Assembly: GCF_000225505.1 (NCBI RefSeq)
Contig: NZ_BACI01000120.1
Coordinates: forward strand, 1-64,000
Reading direction: 5' to 3'
Length of the DNA stretch: 64,000 nucleotides
DNA from: Gordonia alkanivorans NBRC 16433
Lineage (GTDB): Bacteria > Actinomycetota > Actinomycetes > Mycobacteriales > Mycobacteriaceae
In this document: positions 35,631 through 45,202 of the stretch, piece after piece
Layout: every line of letters starts with the position of its first letter
Position numbering within the stretch: position 1 is the first letter of the stretch
Program-made: the position numbers and the translations under genes
The notes under the pieces: generated by a model
Told to the model about the DNA's origin: nothing
The model's database searches: none
What the model saw: the letters and a program-made list of their open reading frames with translations, nothing else

Positions 35631-36083
35631 TCAGCGGCTGGTGACGACCTCGATGCGGTAGTTCAGCTCGAGGGTCGCGACGCCGTAGCCGTGGATGTGC
35701 GCCTGGGTCTGCAGCCACCGGCCCTCGCCACCACGGGGATCGTCGACCACGGTCGTCTCCGCCCAGGTGGGCCCGATCCCGATCGCCGCCGGCCCGGGGT
35801 TGCTCACGTACTGCCGCACGCCGAGCTCGGTGTGGATCGCCTGCGGGTCGCGGCGGTGATCGAGGCTGTCGGGGAGGAAGAACGAGATCGACGTGACGTC
35901 GGTGAGGCGGATCATCCCGCGGAACTCCCGGTTGTGATCGAGAGAGACGACGCCCTGGTAGCGCCACACCCGCACCGGCAGTTCGCGTCCCGCGGTGCCG
36001 TCGTGCCCGATTCCGGTCGCCAGGGTCGCCTCGACGCTGTAGCGCGGCCCCGGGACGATGCCTGCGACGGTCAGCACGTTCAT
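35631..36083 (-). CDS. Hypothetical protein upstream of rpsF
   Basis: This 150-residue cytoplasmic protein shows no signal peptide or membrane segment. It is beta-rich, with RVWRYQGVVSLDHNREFRGMI and RLTDVTSISFFLPDSLDHR. I do not recognise the family. It runs in the same direction as rpsF, 132 bases upstream of it, so it may be co-transcribed. Its start ATG is divergent from the GT87 gene. Confidence 0.65.
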   Translation of the reverse strand: MNVLTVAGIVPGPRYSVEATLATGIGHDGTAGRELPVRVWRYQGVVSLDHNREFRGMIRLTDVTSISFFLPDSLDHRRDPQAIHTELGVRQYVSNPGPAAIGIGPTWAETTVVDDPRGGEGRWLQTQAHIHGYGVATLELNYRIEVVTSR

Positions 36084-36205
36084 CGACCCAGGGTAAGTCG
36101 GAGAGACACCGGTGGCCGTTGATCGACGATCGGGTCGGTTCGGCGTTCGCGGCTCGTCACACCTCAGGGAACACGATCCAGACGCGACGACCTACTCTGT
36201 TGGCC

Positions 36206-37660
36206 ATGTCGGAGCCGCGGATCAGTACGCCTCGGCGGATCCCGTGGTTGTCCGGACGCGGTGAGACCGCGGTCATCGTGCTGGTCTCGCTACTGGCCAC
36301 CGCGGCGACGATGTTCTGGAGCTTCCAGGCGAAGGCCCGCTGCGGCGGGGCGCCGTTCGACGCCGAGGGCCGCAGCGCCAACTGGCCCTCCGGCGATCCC
36401 GGCGGCCTCATCCCCTGCTACTCGGACCTGATGTACCTGTGGCTCGGCCGCGACATCAACAACCACGTGTTCCCCTACATTCACGGTGGGATCGCCGGGG
36501 ACGGCACCCTGTTCGGCGGCGTGGTCGAGTACCCGGTGTTGTCCGGCCTGCTCATGTACGTCGGGGCCATCGGCGCCGACACCGACACCGCGTTCTTCAC
36601 CCAGTCCGCACTGTTGTTGGCGCCGTTCGGTTTCGCGATCACCGTGATGCTGGCGCTGATGGTCCGCTGGTGGGCGCTGTTGTGGGCGGCCACTCCCCCG
36701 CTGGTCCTGTACTCCTTCCACAATTGGGAGTTGCCGGTGGTCGCGACCGCGGTCGCCGCGATCGCCGTGATGGCGTGGGGCGGTTCGATCGATCCCGCCA
36801 CCGACCGACGGAGACTCCCGCTGCGCGTCTGTGCCGTGGTGGCGGCCGTCCTGCTGGCCATCGGCTTCTGCCTCAAGCTCTATCCCGGGATCTTCGTGCT
36901 GCCGCTGGCCGCCTATGTCCTGACCGGGGACGCCGCTCGTCTGGGACAAGCGCGGCGTCGCGGCCTCGACTGGGTCGGTGCCGCATGGGTGGCCGGCGCC
37001 GCGGTGGTCACCGTCGTCGCGATCCAGTTGCCGTTCATGGTCCTCGGATTCGACGGCTGGAAGGCGGCATTGACCTTCCAGGGGCGGCGGCGGGCCGACG
37101 TCGACACCAACTCCATCTGGTACTGGGGTCTGCGCTATCTCACCGGAACGACAGACACCTACCACTCCGTCGTCGGGGTGGCGTCGCCGTTGCTGATCCT
37201 CGTCAGCTTCGCCGTGGCCATGTACCTGGGGTGGCGCCGCTACGAGCGGATGGGGGTCTTTCCCTGGATCGGCGTGAGCGGGGCGATGCTCGCCGGGTTC
37301 ATGCTGTTCCACAAAGTGCACTCACCGCAGTACACGCTCTGGATTCTCCCGTTCTTCGTGCTCATGCGAGTCCGCTGGCAGGTGATCGCCGTCTACCTGC
37401 TCACCGACATCGCCCTCGACCTGACGATCTTCCGCCTGTTCCCCATCCGCGACGCCGGCGATCCCCTGCCCTGGTGGGTGCTCACCGGTGTCGCCGGCTC
37501 GGTCTGGGTTCACGCGTTCCTGCTCGTGTACCTGATCGGCACGCTGGTCCGCACCCCGCTACGTGAACCACTCGCGACGATGACGGTCCGCGACCGGAGT
37601 CCCGAAGATCGACCCGACGAGGCCTCTCTTCAGCCCATACCTTCCACGGAAAGAGCATGA
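36206..37660 (+). CDS. GT87-family membrane glycosyltransferase (first copy)
   Basis: This 484-residue polytopic membrane protein has ten or more hydrophobic segments. The family signature is seen as a short loop after the first helix with CYSDLMYLWLGRDIN, then PYIHGG and VEYPVLSGLLMY, and the later LKLYPGIFVLPLA and KVHSPQYTLWILPF. GT87 enzymes use polyprenyl-phosphate sugars, in mycobacteria for mannose or arabinose addition to cell-wall glycolipids. The ATG at 36206 places the first helix about 20 residues in. It is followed one base later by a GNAT gene, so the two are coupled. A paralogue lies at 39.7-41.4 kb. Confidence 0.85.
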   Translation: MSEPRISTPRRIPWLSGRGETAVIVLVSLLATAATMFWSFQAKARCGGAPFDAEGRSANWPSGDPGGLIPCYSDLMYLWLGRDINNHVFPYIHGGIAGDGTLFGGVVEYPVLSGLLMYVGAIGADTDTAFFTQSALLLAPFGFAITVMLALMVRWWALLWAATPPLVLYSFHNWELPVVATAVAAIAVMAWGGSIDPATDRRRLPLRVCAVVAAVLLAIGFCLKLYPGIFVLPLAAYVLTGDAARLGQARRRGLDWVGAAWVAGAAVVTVVAIQLPFMVLGFDGWKAALTFQGRRRADVDTNSIWYWGLRYLTGTTDTYHSVVGVASPLLILVSFAVAMYLGWRRYERMGVFPWIGVSGAMLAGFMLFHKVHSPQYTLWILPFFVLMRVRWQVIAVYLLTDIALDLTIFRLFPIRDAGDPLPWWVLTGVAGSVWVHAFLLVYLIGTLVRTPLREPLATMTVRDRSPEDRPDEASLQPIPSTERA

Positions 37661-37661
37661 C

Positions 37662-38231
37662 ATGAGTTCTTGGCTTGGTGCAGGACAGCTTGCGGGTGAC
37701 CGTGTCACTCTGCGCCCGTTGACATTCGACGATTCAACTGCACTCGCGCAGGTGGTCGCTGATCCGTCCCGGTTCCGCTGGGTTCCCGGCGTGCCCTACG
37801 ACGAGGGATCCGCTCGACGCTTCGTCGAGTCGGCACTCGAATCACGCCTCGCCTACGCCGTCGTCGACAACTCCGACGGTCGGGTGGTCGGCTCGACGAG
37901 CTTCTACGACATCGATGAACACAACCGGTCCGCGTGCATCGGCTACACCTTTTACAGCGAACGCGTCCAGGGCACGACGGTGAACCCGACCGCGAAGTAC
38001 CTGCTGATGCGTCATGCATTCGAAGATCGTGGCGCCGTCCGGCTCACCTGGCACACCCACGAGCACAACACGCAGTCCCGCGCCGCGATCGCGAAGCTCG
38101 GCGCTCAGTTCGAAGGTCTGCTCCGCAAACACCGGAGGTTCGGCGACGGATGGCGGACCACCGCGCTCTACTCGATGACCGACGACGAGTGGCCGGACGC
38201 GAAAGCCGCACTGCTACAACGGATTAGCTGA
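37662..38231 (+). CDS. GNAT acetyltransferase (RimJ/RimL-like)
   Basis: This 189-residue protein has the N-terminal GDRVTLRPLTFDDSTALAQV block and the acetyl-CoA region around IGYTFYSERVQGTTVNPTAK, typical of RimJ/RimL-like N-acetyltransferases acting on protein N-termini or small amines. The start lies one base after the GT87 stop. It converges with the next gene, leaving only 11 bases between the two stops. Confidence 0.85.
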   Translation: MSSWLGAGQLAGDRVTLRPLTFDDSTALAQVVADPSRFRWVPGVPYDEGSARRFVESALESRLAYAVVDNSDGRVVGSTSFYDIDEHNRSACIGYTFYSERVQGTTVNPTAKYLLMRHAFEDRGAVRLTWHTHEHNTQSRAAIAKLGAQFEGLLRKHRRFGDGWRTTALYSMTDDEWPDAKAALLQRIS

Positions 38232-38242
38232 CACGCCGGGCA

Positions 38243-38650
38243 TCATGGCTCCTTCGAGTGGTAGGGATGACCATGCGTCCGTCGCTCTTCTTTCATCCGC
38301 GCCTCGTACAGATGCCGTTCCCCGTCGGTCAACTCGTTGCGCACCCGTTCCGTATGGGCCCGGAACGGGTGCCAGTACGTGTCGTCGAACTCCTCGACGA
38401 CCTGAAATGTCCAGCGGCCGTTGATGACATTGCGTCCGACCATCTCTGTTGCGAGGATTTCCGCAATGTCGGCGTGTCCGTCTTCACGTAGCGCGTCCAC
38501 GGCCTCCCCGAGCAGAAGATCCGCATGCCCGATGAGCTGGTGGAAACTGTAGAGGTGGCCACGGGCGCGCTCGACGTACTCGAGCGCCTCCCCCACCTTG
38601 CCGACCGCCTCCGCGGTGCTGTCCGGGATGTTCTCGCCACGCTCAGCCAT
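38243..38650 (-). CDS. Conserved actinobacterial hypothetical protein
   Basis: This 135-residue helical protein has HQLIGHADLLLGEAVDAL and a C-terminal stretch rich in His, Tyr and charged residues (ARMKEERRTHGHPYHSKEP). It has no membrane segment, and I do not recognise a functional motif. The ATG at 38648-38650 is preferred over one 33 bases upstream because the extra residues are Arg/Cys-rich and unlike the rest. Confidence 0.7.
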   Translation of the reverse strand: MAERGENIPDSTAEAVGKVGEALEYVERARGHLYSFHQLIGHADLLLGEAVDALREDGHADIAEILATEMVGRNVINGRWTFQVVEEFDDTYWHPFRAHTERVRNELTDGERHLYEARMKEERRTHGHPYHSKEP

Positions 38651-38686
38651 GTCCAGGCCATACCCACGGCAAGCACGCCTCAACCC

Positions 38687-39628
38687 TCAGAATCGTCGAC
38701 CGAGATAGCTGCCGTAGACGTGGTCCTCGTCGAATCCGTTGTTGATCTCACTGACCTCGCCATTGAGCGCCTGGCTGATCTTGCGACCGAGGTCCCTGAA
38801 TTCGTGTTGCGCCTCAGCGGATCTCGGCGCCAATGCGGACAGAGTGCACAACCAGCGGTGGACGACGCGCAGATCGTCGGTGGACAGCGGGCCGCGCACC
38901 CAGTTCGCCTTCTCCCACGTCTGACGCTCCCAGGCCTGCCATGGGTGGTCCCATCCGGTCGGGGGCGAGATCGCGAACAGGCCGCGCACGATGACGTCGT
39001 TGCGATCGACCCCGGCTTCCGTGCGCCAGCGATCCACGATCCGCGAGTAGGCGACGTAGTCGGCGGCGGTCCAGACGCCGTCGCGCAGACCCTTCCACCC
39101 GGCACGTCGCAGCGACCGGCCGACCTTTGCCTCGAGCACCGGACTCGGGTGTTTCGGGTCGCCGGCACCCGCGAAGTACAGAAACCAGGTGAACCCGCCC
39201 GGGCCAAGCCGATCGATGGTGTTGCCGCCCTTGTCCGGTCGCAGCATCGCGTACGCCGCGCCCGGGTCGTCTCGACTGGCCAGGGCGGCCTCCTGGAGCA
39301 ACCTTCCGAGGCGTTTGCGGTCCGCGGCCACGGCGGCGATCCGCTTCTTGCCGTCGGAGTTCTGCCGGCCCAGGCAGAACGCGACGACATTCCACAGCAG
39401 CGCGATCGCATCTTCCGGGGATTCGCCGGCGACCGCACCGAGAGCGAACAACTCCTGTCGGCCGATTCGACTGCCGTGCAACGTGTTCGGCATCTCGAAC
39501 TCGGCCAGCGTGTCGATCCACCACTGTTGGTCGACCAGCACGGAATCGGACAGGAGCTCGGCCGTACGGTCGCCCTCGGCGAGCCAGTCGGTGAGGTCGT
39601 CGGGGAGTGCGAGTTGCGAGGGATTCAT
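38687..39628 (-). CDS. Hypothetical protein, cytoplasmic, Trp-rich
   Basis: This 313-residue protein of unknown family contains HGSRIGRQELFALGAVA, LWNVVAFCLGRQNSDGKKR and a C-terminal WERQTWEKANWVRGPLS. The segment around GPGGFTWFLYFAGAGDPKH is unusual, but no catalytic motif is recognisable. The start is ATG at 39626-39628. The frame is open for another 1.1 kb upstream, but that stretch is the antisense shadow of the GT87 gene. Confidence 0.7.
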   Translation of the reverse strand: MNPSQLALPDDLTDWLAEGDRTAELLSDSVLVDQQWWIDTLAEFEMPNTLHGSRIGRQELFALGAVAGESPEDAIALLWNVVAFCLGRQNSDGKKRIAAVAADRKRLGRLLQEAALASRDDPGAAYAMLRPDKGGNTIDRLGPGGFTWFLYFAGAGDPKHPSPVLEAKVGRSLRRAGWKGLRDGVWTAADYVAYSRIVDRWRTEAGVDRNDVIVRGLFAISPPTGWDHPWQAWERQTWEKANWVRGPLSTDDLRVVHRWLCTLSALAPRSAEAQHEFRDLGRKISQALNGEVSEINNGFDEDHVYGSYLGRRF

Positions 39629-39702
39629 GATGGATTGGACGCGCCGGCGCAGCGTTCGGTTCCCTCGGATACGCGTCGGACCGCGGCGCAGCCGCTGTCC
39701 GC

Positions 39703-41367
39703 TCACCGACACCCGGCCGAAACCGGCTCGGCCACTTCGTCTTCGGTACGTCGCCGCACACGCCTCGACGGCAGGCGCAGCCGGATGTGGTCCGGTGCGC
39801 CGTCGAGCACCCCACCGGCCGGGTCGTCGTACCAGCGGCCGTCGTTCCCGGCCCGGACGAGGTCGTCCTTCGGATGCCAGATCTGCCAGATCACCACCGC
39901 ACACAGCACGATGACGATCAATCCCCGGAGCACCACCGCGGTGGTGAACCACTGGTCGGGGAGCCAACGACGTTCCTGGTCGAGGAACAGGCCCATCCGC
40001 GGAATCCAGATCAGCGCGTCGATCGTCATCCACGTCAGCAGCAGCCGGGTGTGCGGGATCGCCAGGACCGCCAGCGGCACCAGCCACAGCGAGTACTGCG
40101 GGCTCCACACCTTGTTGACGAGGAGGAAGCCGGCCACCGCGAGGAACGCCAGTTGCGCGACCCGGGGACGGAACGGCGCGCACAGACCGATGAGGGCGAC
40201 CGCCACCAGGACGAGGACGGTCAACCCCACCGACAGCGCGTTCAGATGGTTGATGTTCCATGTGAAACCAAGCGTGTCGGCGAGGATGCGGTAGATGGTG
40301 TCGGCGTCGGCGGAGCGGTCGCCGTTGAACCGGAAGAACTCCCACCACCCGGTCGGATACGGGATGAGGATCGGCAGGTTGACCAGCAGCCAGGCGGTGA
40401 GCGCGGCCGCAGCCGTGGCCCCGAACTCCCGAACCCGGCCGGACCGCAGACACAACGCTCCCAGCACCACCAGGAGCAACGCCGGATAGAGCTTCGCGGC
40501 GGCGCCGACCCCGATAGCCACGCCCGCGATCCACGGCCGGTCCCGCGACCAGGCGAGGAGGGCGACCGCGACGGCTGCCGTCGCGATGGTGTCGAAGTTG
40601 GTGAAGGCGTGGACGAACACCAGCGGCGACAGCGCCGCCAGCCAGACCGCCCACATCCGGGTGCGTGCGGTCAGAGCCGTGGCCCAGATCGTGACCAGCC
40701 AGAACAGCGCCAGACCGAGCGCGACGATGGTGAAGAACAGCACGACGTCGAGCGCACCGGGGACACCCCAGTTCTCCTCGGCCCACACCCAGCCGCGTGT
40801 GAGCTGCGCGGCGCCGTACATGAACATCCCGGTGAGGACCGGGTACTCCATGTAGCGCTTGATGGTCTGGCCCCCGGCGTCCTCCTGGAACCAGAAATCG
40901 CGGTAGGGCAGTGCCCCGATGTTGAGTCGTTCGGCGCCGTACAGGCTGATGACGTCGCTGTAGCAGAGGTTGGTGAACTGCCGCTGGTCGTCCCAGTCGA
41001 GTCGCATCTCGGCGCCCGGCCGACCCGCCGAACCATCGTCTGGCGGAGCCTGCTGCAGACAGCTCGCCTTACCGAACCAGCCGAGGGCCAGTCCGCACAA
41101 TGCGAGCGCGAACAACACACGCAGCGGTGTCAGGTGGCGGCTGCGGCCGATGACGGCATGCGCGCCCGCCGGGCCACCGACGAGTGAACTCGCCTCGCGC
41201 ACCAGGTTGTCCGAGCGCGTGGGGAGTACTCGTTCGGCGTCGACGCGTTCGTCGCGCGCCAACGGCGCAGGGCTGTCCCAGGAAGGGTCGGCTGCGTCGA
41301 CAGAGTCAGCCGAGGGATCCTGGTCAGCCGACGGGCGGTTCAGGGATTCCTCCGCCGTCCTCACCAC
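39703..41367 (-). CDS. GT87-family membrane glycosyltransferase (second copy, Rv0051-like)
   Basis: This polytopic protein of about 554 residues has LCYSDVISLYGAERLN, YRDFWFQED, MEYPVLTGMFMYG, GAAAKLYPALLLVVLG and KVWSPQYSLWLVPL, the same signatures as the other GT87 in this window. Its position next to the penicillin-binding protein matches M. tuberculosis Rv0051. The start is uncertain. GTG at 41365-41367 has GGAGG ten bases upstream and lies inside the 3' end of the PBP gene (44-base overlap). The frame stays open to 41469. An N-terminal cytoplasmic extension of about 75 residues precedes the first helix. Confidence 0.85.
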   Translation of the reverse strand: MVRTAEESLNRPSADQDPSADSVDAADPSWDSPAPLARDERVDAERVLPTRSDNLVREASSLVGGPAGAHAVIGRSRHLTPLRVLFALALCGLALGWFGKASCLQQAPPDDGSAGRPGAEMRLDWDDQRQFTNLCYSDVISLYGAERLNIGALPYRDFWFQEDAGGQTIKRYMEYPVLTGMFMYGAAQLTRGWVWAEENWGVPGALDVVLFFTIVALGLALFWLVTIWATALTARTRMWAVWLAALSPLVFVHAFTNFDTIATAAVAVALLAWSRDRPWIAGVAIGVGAAAKLYPALLLVVLGALCLRSGRVREFGATAAAALTAWLLVNLPILIPYPTGWWEFFRFNGDRSADADTIYRILADTLGFTWNINHLNALSVGLTVLVLVAVALIGLCAPFRPRVAQLAFLAVAGFLLVNKVWSPQYSLWLVPLAVLAIPHTRLLLTWMTIDALIWIPRMGLFLDQERRWLPDQWFTTAVVLRGLIVIVLCAVVIWQIWHPKDDLVRAGNDGRWYDDPAGGVLDGAPDHIRLRLPSRRVRRRTEDEVAEPVSAGCR

Positions 41368-43684
41368 CGGGCTGGTTGCCTCCGCGACCCGGCGTGTTCC
41401 CGCCGCCGGCACCACCGCTGTCGGGCGAGTTGCCGTCCGGCGAGTTGCCACCGCCGTTGCCGCCTCCACCGCGCGGGCCTCCCGGGAGCGGGATGGTGAC
41501 GCCCGGTGCGAGTGTCAGGTTGCCGTCACCGCCCTGATCAGGGATCTCGAAGGTCGGTGCGGAAGGTCCGCGCGAGCGCGTCGACGGGGCGTATGTCGTC
41601 GCCGGCGCCTCGTACGGGATGCCGACCTGTCCGCCGATCGCCTCTTCGGGTTCGGGGAACTCCTTGATCTCCTTGCCCTCCAGGGCGGAGTTCATGGCCG
41701 CCTTCCAGATCTGCGAGGGCAGGCCGCTGCCGTAGATCGACGCGCCGCTGTAGTTGGTGAGCGCCGTGCCGTCGTTGGTGCCGACCCAGACCGCGGTGGA
41801 CAGCTGCGGCGTGTAGCCGACCATCCAGGCATCCTTGTTCTTGCCGGTGTCGCCGAGCTGCACGGTGCCGGTCTTGGCAGCCGACGGACGCGCGCCCAGC
41901 GACGAATCGTAGAGCGAGTTGCCGTTGGAGTACGCGGCGATCGGTTCGAGTGCCGCGGTCACGGTGTCGGCGACCTTGGCGGGGAAGACCCGCTTGCCCT
42001 CGTTCTTGCGCTCGAAGAGCACCTGGCCCTCGGAGTCGGTGACCTTCTGCACGAAGTACGGCTCGTGGTAGACGCCGGACGCCGCGAGCGTCGCATATGC
42101 CGAGGCCATGTCGATGACGCGGGACTGGTACTGGCCCAGCACCACGCCGCCCTCGGGGGAGCCGTTCGCCTCCTCCAGGGTCTTCTCGATGTTGCCGAAG
42201 GACTCGGCGACACCGGCCCGGTGCGCCGCGTCGGCGACGTCCTGGGCGCCTCGCTTGAGGTCCATCATGAGGCGGTAGTAGACGGTGTTCAGCGACATCT
42301 TCATCGCGGTCGCGAGGTTGCACGAGCCGCAGCTCTCACCGTCGGAGTTCTCGACCGTCAGTCCACCGCTGGCCTCGAAGGGCGCCGAGCTGTAGGTCTT
42401 CGACAGCGGGATGTCCTGTTCGAGGGCTGCGATGAGCGCGAAGACCTTGAACGACGAGCCGGTCTGGAGACCCGCCTGCGCGAGGTCCCATCCCCCGGCG
42501 TTGTCGCCACCGTAGTAGCCGCGCACGGCTCCGGACTGCGGGTCGATGGACACCACGGACGCCAGGAGGTCGTCGGGTTCACCGTTCAGCTGACCGTTCG
42601 GACACTTGTAGATCTTGTTCTTGCGGCAAGCCGCCTGGACGACACCGTTCTGCACCTGGGGGTCGATGGTGGTGCTGATCTTGAGGCCGCCGGTCTGCAG
42701 CTGCTTCTCGGTGATGCCGACGTTGGTGAGCTCTTCGAGCACCCGACGCTTGATCAGACCGTTGGGGCCGGGCGTCTCGTCGCTTCCGCTGACACGCGCC
42801 TTGACGGTCTTGGGGAAGACCGCGTTGTCGGCCTGCTGCTTGGTGATGGCTCCGGTCGCGACCATGCCGCTCAGCACATACCGCCAGCGGGCCTCGGTCG
42901 CCTCGAGGTTGTTCTCCGGGTCGTAGTACGACGGCGCGCGGATGACGCCCGCGAGCAGAGCGGCTTCCTCGAAGGTCAGCGGGTTCTTCTTCGCCCGCGG
43001 CTTGTCGGTGATGGACTTGTTGAAGTACTTCTGCGTGGCGACGGCGACGCCGTAGGCTCCGCGGCCGAAGTAGATGGTGTTGAGGTAGGCCTCGAGGATC
43101 TTCTCTTTCGACCAGCCGTGCCGCTCGTTCATCTTGGCGGCGATCGCGAGTTCCTTGAACTTGCGGTCGAAGCTGCGTTCGTCGCCGACGATCGCGTTCT
43201 TGACGTACTGCTGCGTGATCGTCGAACCACCGCCGGCGGACTGGTTGCCGGTGATCTGACCGATCATGGCGCGGGACAGGCCGCGCGGCGAGAAGCCGTT
43301 GTTGGTCCAGAACTCGCGGTCCTCGGCAGCGACGATCGCCTGGATCATCGTCTCGGGGATCTCGTCGAACGGGACGACGGTGCGGTTGCCGTCGGGCTGG
43401 GTGATGTCGGCGAGGGTGCGGCCGGAGGTGTCGACGATCGTCGCCTTCTGGCTGACCTCGGGTTCGGGGATCTCCGCGGTGAAGTAGGTGAATGCGAACG
43501 CGATGATCAGCACCAGCACGATGGCCGGGACGATCGCACCCACTGCGCCGAGCGCCCACGCGAAGCGTTTCTGCCGCGCCTCCGTGGCCTGCCTGCTGGC
43601 TCGTCCGTTGTTACCGCCACCGTTGCGACCGGGACGGGGTCCGGTACCGCGCGGTGTGGGCGAAGAACCGTACGCCTCGCTCAT
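41324..43684 (-). CDS. ponA: Class A penicillin-binding protein (PonA1-like)
   Basis: This 786-residue bifunctional peptidoglycan synthase has a cytoplasmic Gly/Arg-rich tail, one transmembrane helix (about 42-67), and a GT51 transglycosylase domain with catalytic E121 in AAEDREFW and GGGSTITQQY (151-160). The transpeptidase domain has the serine/lysine motif TGSSFK (S410, K413), SLN (464-466) and KTGT (604-607). A Pro/Gly/Asn-rich tail of about 100 residues follows. It polymerises glycan and cross-links peptides at the growing poles. All catalytic motifs are intact. Gene order matches ponA1 in mycobacteria. Confidence 0.95.
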   Translation of the reverse strand: MSEAYGSSPTPRGTGPRPGRNGGGNNGRASRQATEARQKRFAWALGAVGAIVPAIVLVLIIAFAFTYFTAEIPEPEVSQKATIVDTSGRTLADITQPDGNRTVVPFDEIPETMIQAIVAAEDREFWTNNGFSPRGLSRAMIGQITGNQSAGGGSTITQQYVKNAIVGDERSFDRKFKELAIAAKMNERHGWSKEKILEAYLNTIYFGRGAYGVAVATQKYFNKSITDKPRAKKNPLTFEEAALLAGVIRAPSYYDPENNLEATEARWRYVLSGMVATGAITKQQADNAVFPKTVKARVSGSDETPGPNGLIKRRVLEELTNVGITEKQLQTGGLKISTTIDPQVQNGVVQAACRKNKIYKCPNGQLNGEPDDLLASVVSIDPQSGAVRGYYGGDNAGGWDLAQAGLQTGSSFKVFALIAALEQDIPLSKTYSSAPFEASGGLTVENSDGESCGSCNLATAMKMSLNTVYYRLMMDLKRGAQDVADAAHRAGVAESFGNIEKTLEEANGSPEGGVVLGQYQSRVIDMASAYATLAASGVYHEPYFVQKVTDSEGQVLFERKNEGKRVFPAKVADTVTAALEPIAAYSNGNSLYDSSLGARPSAAKTGTVQLGDTGKNKDAWMVGYTPQLSTAVWVGTNDGTALTNYSGASIYGSGLPSQIWKAAMNSALEGKEIKEFPEPEEAIGGQVGIPYEAPATTYAPSTRSRGPSAPTFEIPDQGGDGNLTLAPGVTIPLPGGPRGGGGNGGGNSPDGNSPDSGGAGGGNTPGRGGNQPGGEDGGGIPEPPVG

Positions 43685-43813
43685 CGTCCACCTTTCCTAC
43701 CGGGCCGTGCGGCACGTACACGCACCGCTGACCTCGGGCTCATTCTCTAGCCTCGTGCCACTCCACTTTGACAGCACGCATGAGGCCTCGGCAAAAAACC
43801 GCAGGCCAGCGCA

Positions 43814-44206
43814 CTACTTGGCCACACGTCGGGTGCGACGCGTGGTCCGCGGCGGCAGCCCGGCAACGTATGACTGCACCAAATGGTTCCAGCTGCACGT
43901 CCGGCACACCTCGACGACATGCACCGAGAACTCCTCGGCGGTGGTCGCCAGCCGGGCGATCTCGTCCGTACTCCGCGCTGAGCCGCTCACCTGGCCGAGC
44001 CGTTCACCGAACACCCAGGACACAAGTGTGACCTGCTCTTTTCGGCAGATCGGGCACATCGTCTCGCTGGGCCGACCATGGAATTTCGCCGCGCGCAGAA
44101 GGTACGGACTCGCATCGCACACGTCGGCCACGGCGGTCCGGCCCGCGTGGACCGAGGACAGCCGAGCGCGCCGCTGCAGGGCGTAGTCGACGATCTGGCG
44201 TTGCAC
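43814..44206 (-). CDS. DUF5318 family protein
   Basis: This 130-residue protein has a central CPICRKEQ and a later CRTCSWNHLV, a four-cysteine zinc-ribbon arrangement. The N-terminus QRQIVDYALQRRA and basic C-terminus (PPRTTRRTRRVAK) fit DUF5318, which sits at this place next to ponA1 in mycobacteria (Rv0049-like). Function unknown. The start is GTG at 44204-44206. Confidence 0.85.
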   Translation of the reverse strand: MQRQIVDYALQRRARLSSVHAGRTAVADVCDASPYLLRAAKFHGRPSETMCPICRKEQVTLVSWVFGERLGQVSGSARSTDEIARLATTAEEFSVHVVEVCRTCSWNHLVQSYVAGLPPRTTRRTRRVAK

Positions 44207-44431
44207 GGTTCCAAGCGTACGTGGTCACACCTTTGTCGTCGGCGCGACGGGTCCGCGCGCTCCACGGAACCGGGTGGCTGCCGAGACCGCCCAACGTACG
44301 ACGTATCTTCCTCGATCGACCTCGTCGTGGACACCGGTTATATCGGTGCGATACATTGGCAAACACATCGGAGCGAGGTGTTGCGCTGTCAGCACCTTTC
44401 GACACATCGACGGACCGGAGGGGGTGACGAA

Positions 44432-45145
44432 GTGCTCGAGCTCGCGATTCTGGGGTTGCTTCTCGAAGCCCCCATGCACGGTTACGAGCTGCGCAAGCGG
44501 CTGACCGGGCTCCTCGGGGCCTTCCGTGCCTTCTCCTACGGCTCGCTGTATCCGACCCTGCGTCGGATGCAGGCCGACGGTCTCATCGATGAAGCCGACG
44601 CACCCTCGGGCATGAAGGTTCGCCGTGGGCGTCGGGTGTACCAACTCACCGATGCCGGCCGCACTCGGTTCGCCGAGCTCGTGGCCGACACCGGTCCGCA
44701 GAACTACACCGACGACGGTTTCGGTGTGCATCTGGCGTTCTTCAGCCGGACTCCCGCAGTTGCGCGCATGCGCATCCTCGAGGGTCGTCGTCGGCAGGTG
44801 GAGGAGCGCCGCGAAGGGTTGCGGGAGATCGTCGGACGGTCCAACCGGGCGGTCGATCGCTACACCCGTCAGCTGCATCAGCTCAGCCTCGAGTCCAGCG
44901 AACGGGAGGTCCGCTGGCTCAACGAGCTGATCGCCGCCGAGAGCTCCCAGCAGCGAGACGGGACTCCAAGTCCGTTCGATTCCGACACATTTGATCCCGA
45001 CGACACCGCTCGGGACGACGCCGGAACCGAACAGTCACCTGTCGATCCGGGGCCGGACGCCGGCACCGGACGAGCCGATGACGAATTGCCAGAACCGGAC
45101 TCGCCGCAGAGCCGGGACGAACAGCTCGGGCACCCGAGCAAGTGA
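44432..45145 (+). CDS. PadR-family transcriptional regulator
   Basis: This 237-residue protein has an N-terminal PadR winged helix (LELAILGLLLEAPMHGYELR, then GSLYPTLRRMQADGLI and a basic wing GRRVYQLTDAG), a Vir-C-like helical dimerisation region, and an acidic tail of about 60 residues. It is the equivalent of Rv0047c beside ino1. The GTG start at 44432 has GGAGGGGG seven bases upstream. It is probably co-transcribed with ino1, 57 bases downstream. Confidence 0.9.
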   Translation: MLELAILGLLLEAPMHGYELRKRLTGLLGAFRAFSYGSLYPTLRRMQADGLIDEADAPSGMKVRRGRRVYQLTDAGRTRFAELVADTGPQNYTDDGFGVHLAFFSRTPAVARMRILEGRRRQVEERREGLREIVGRSNRAVDRYTRQLHQLSLESSEREVRWLNELIAAESSQQRDGTPSPFDSDTFDPDDTARDDAGTEQSPVDPGPDAGTGRADDELPEPDSPQSRDEQLGHPSK

Positions 45146-45202
45146 AAACACCGGTGGCGCAGCGAAGGTCTGCGACGCCGCAACAAGAAGGAGAGCCCGA
45201 CC

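Noticed and set aside
38687-40786. A 699-residue reading of the hypothetical protein
   Set aside because: The N-terminal half runs antisense-like through the GT87 gene and has no protein character; the ATG at 39628 gives a compact product.
40970-43750. A 926-codon plus-strand frame opposite the penicillin-binding protein
   Set aside because: The minus strand carries all PBP catalytic motifs; the plus-strand product is low-complexity Arg/Gly/Val-rich text typical of shadow frames.
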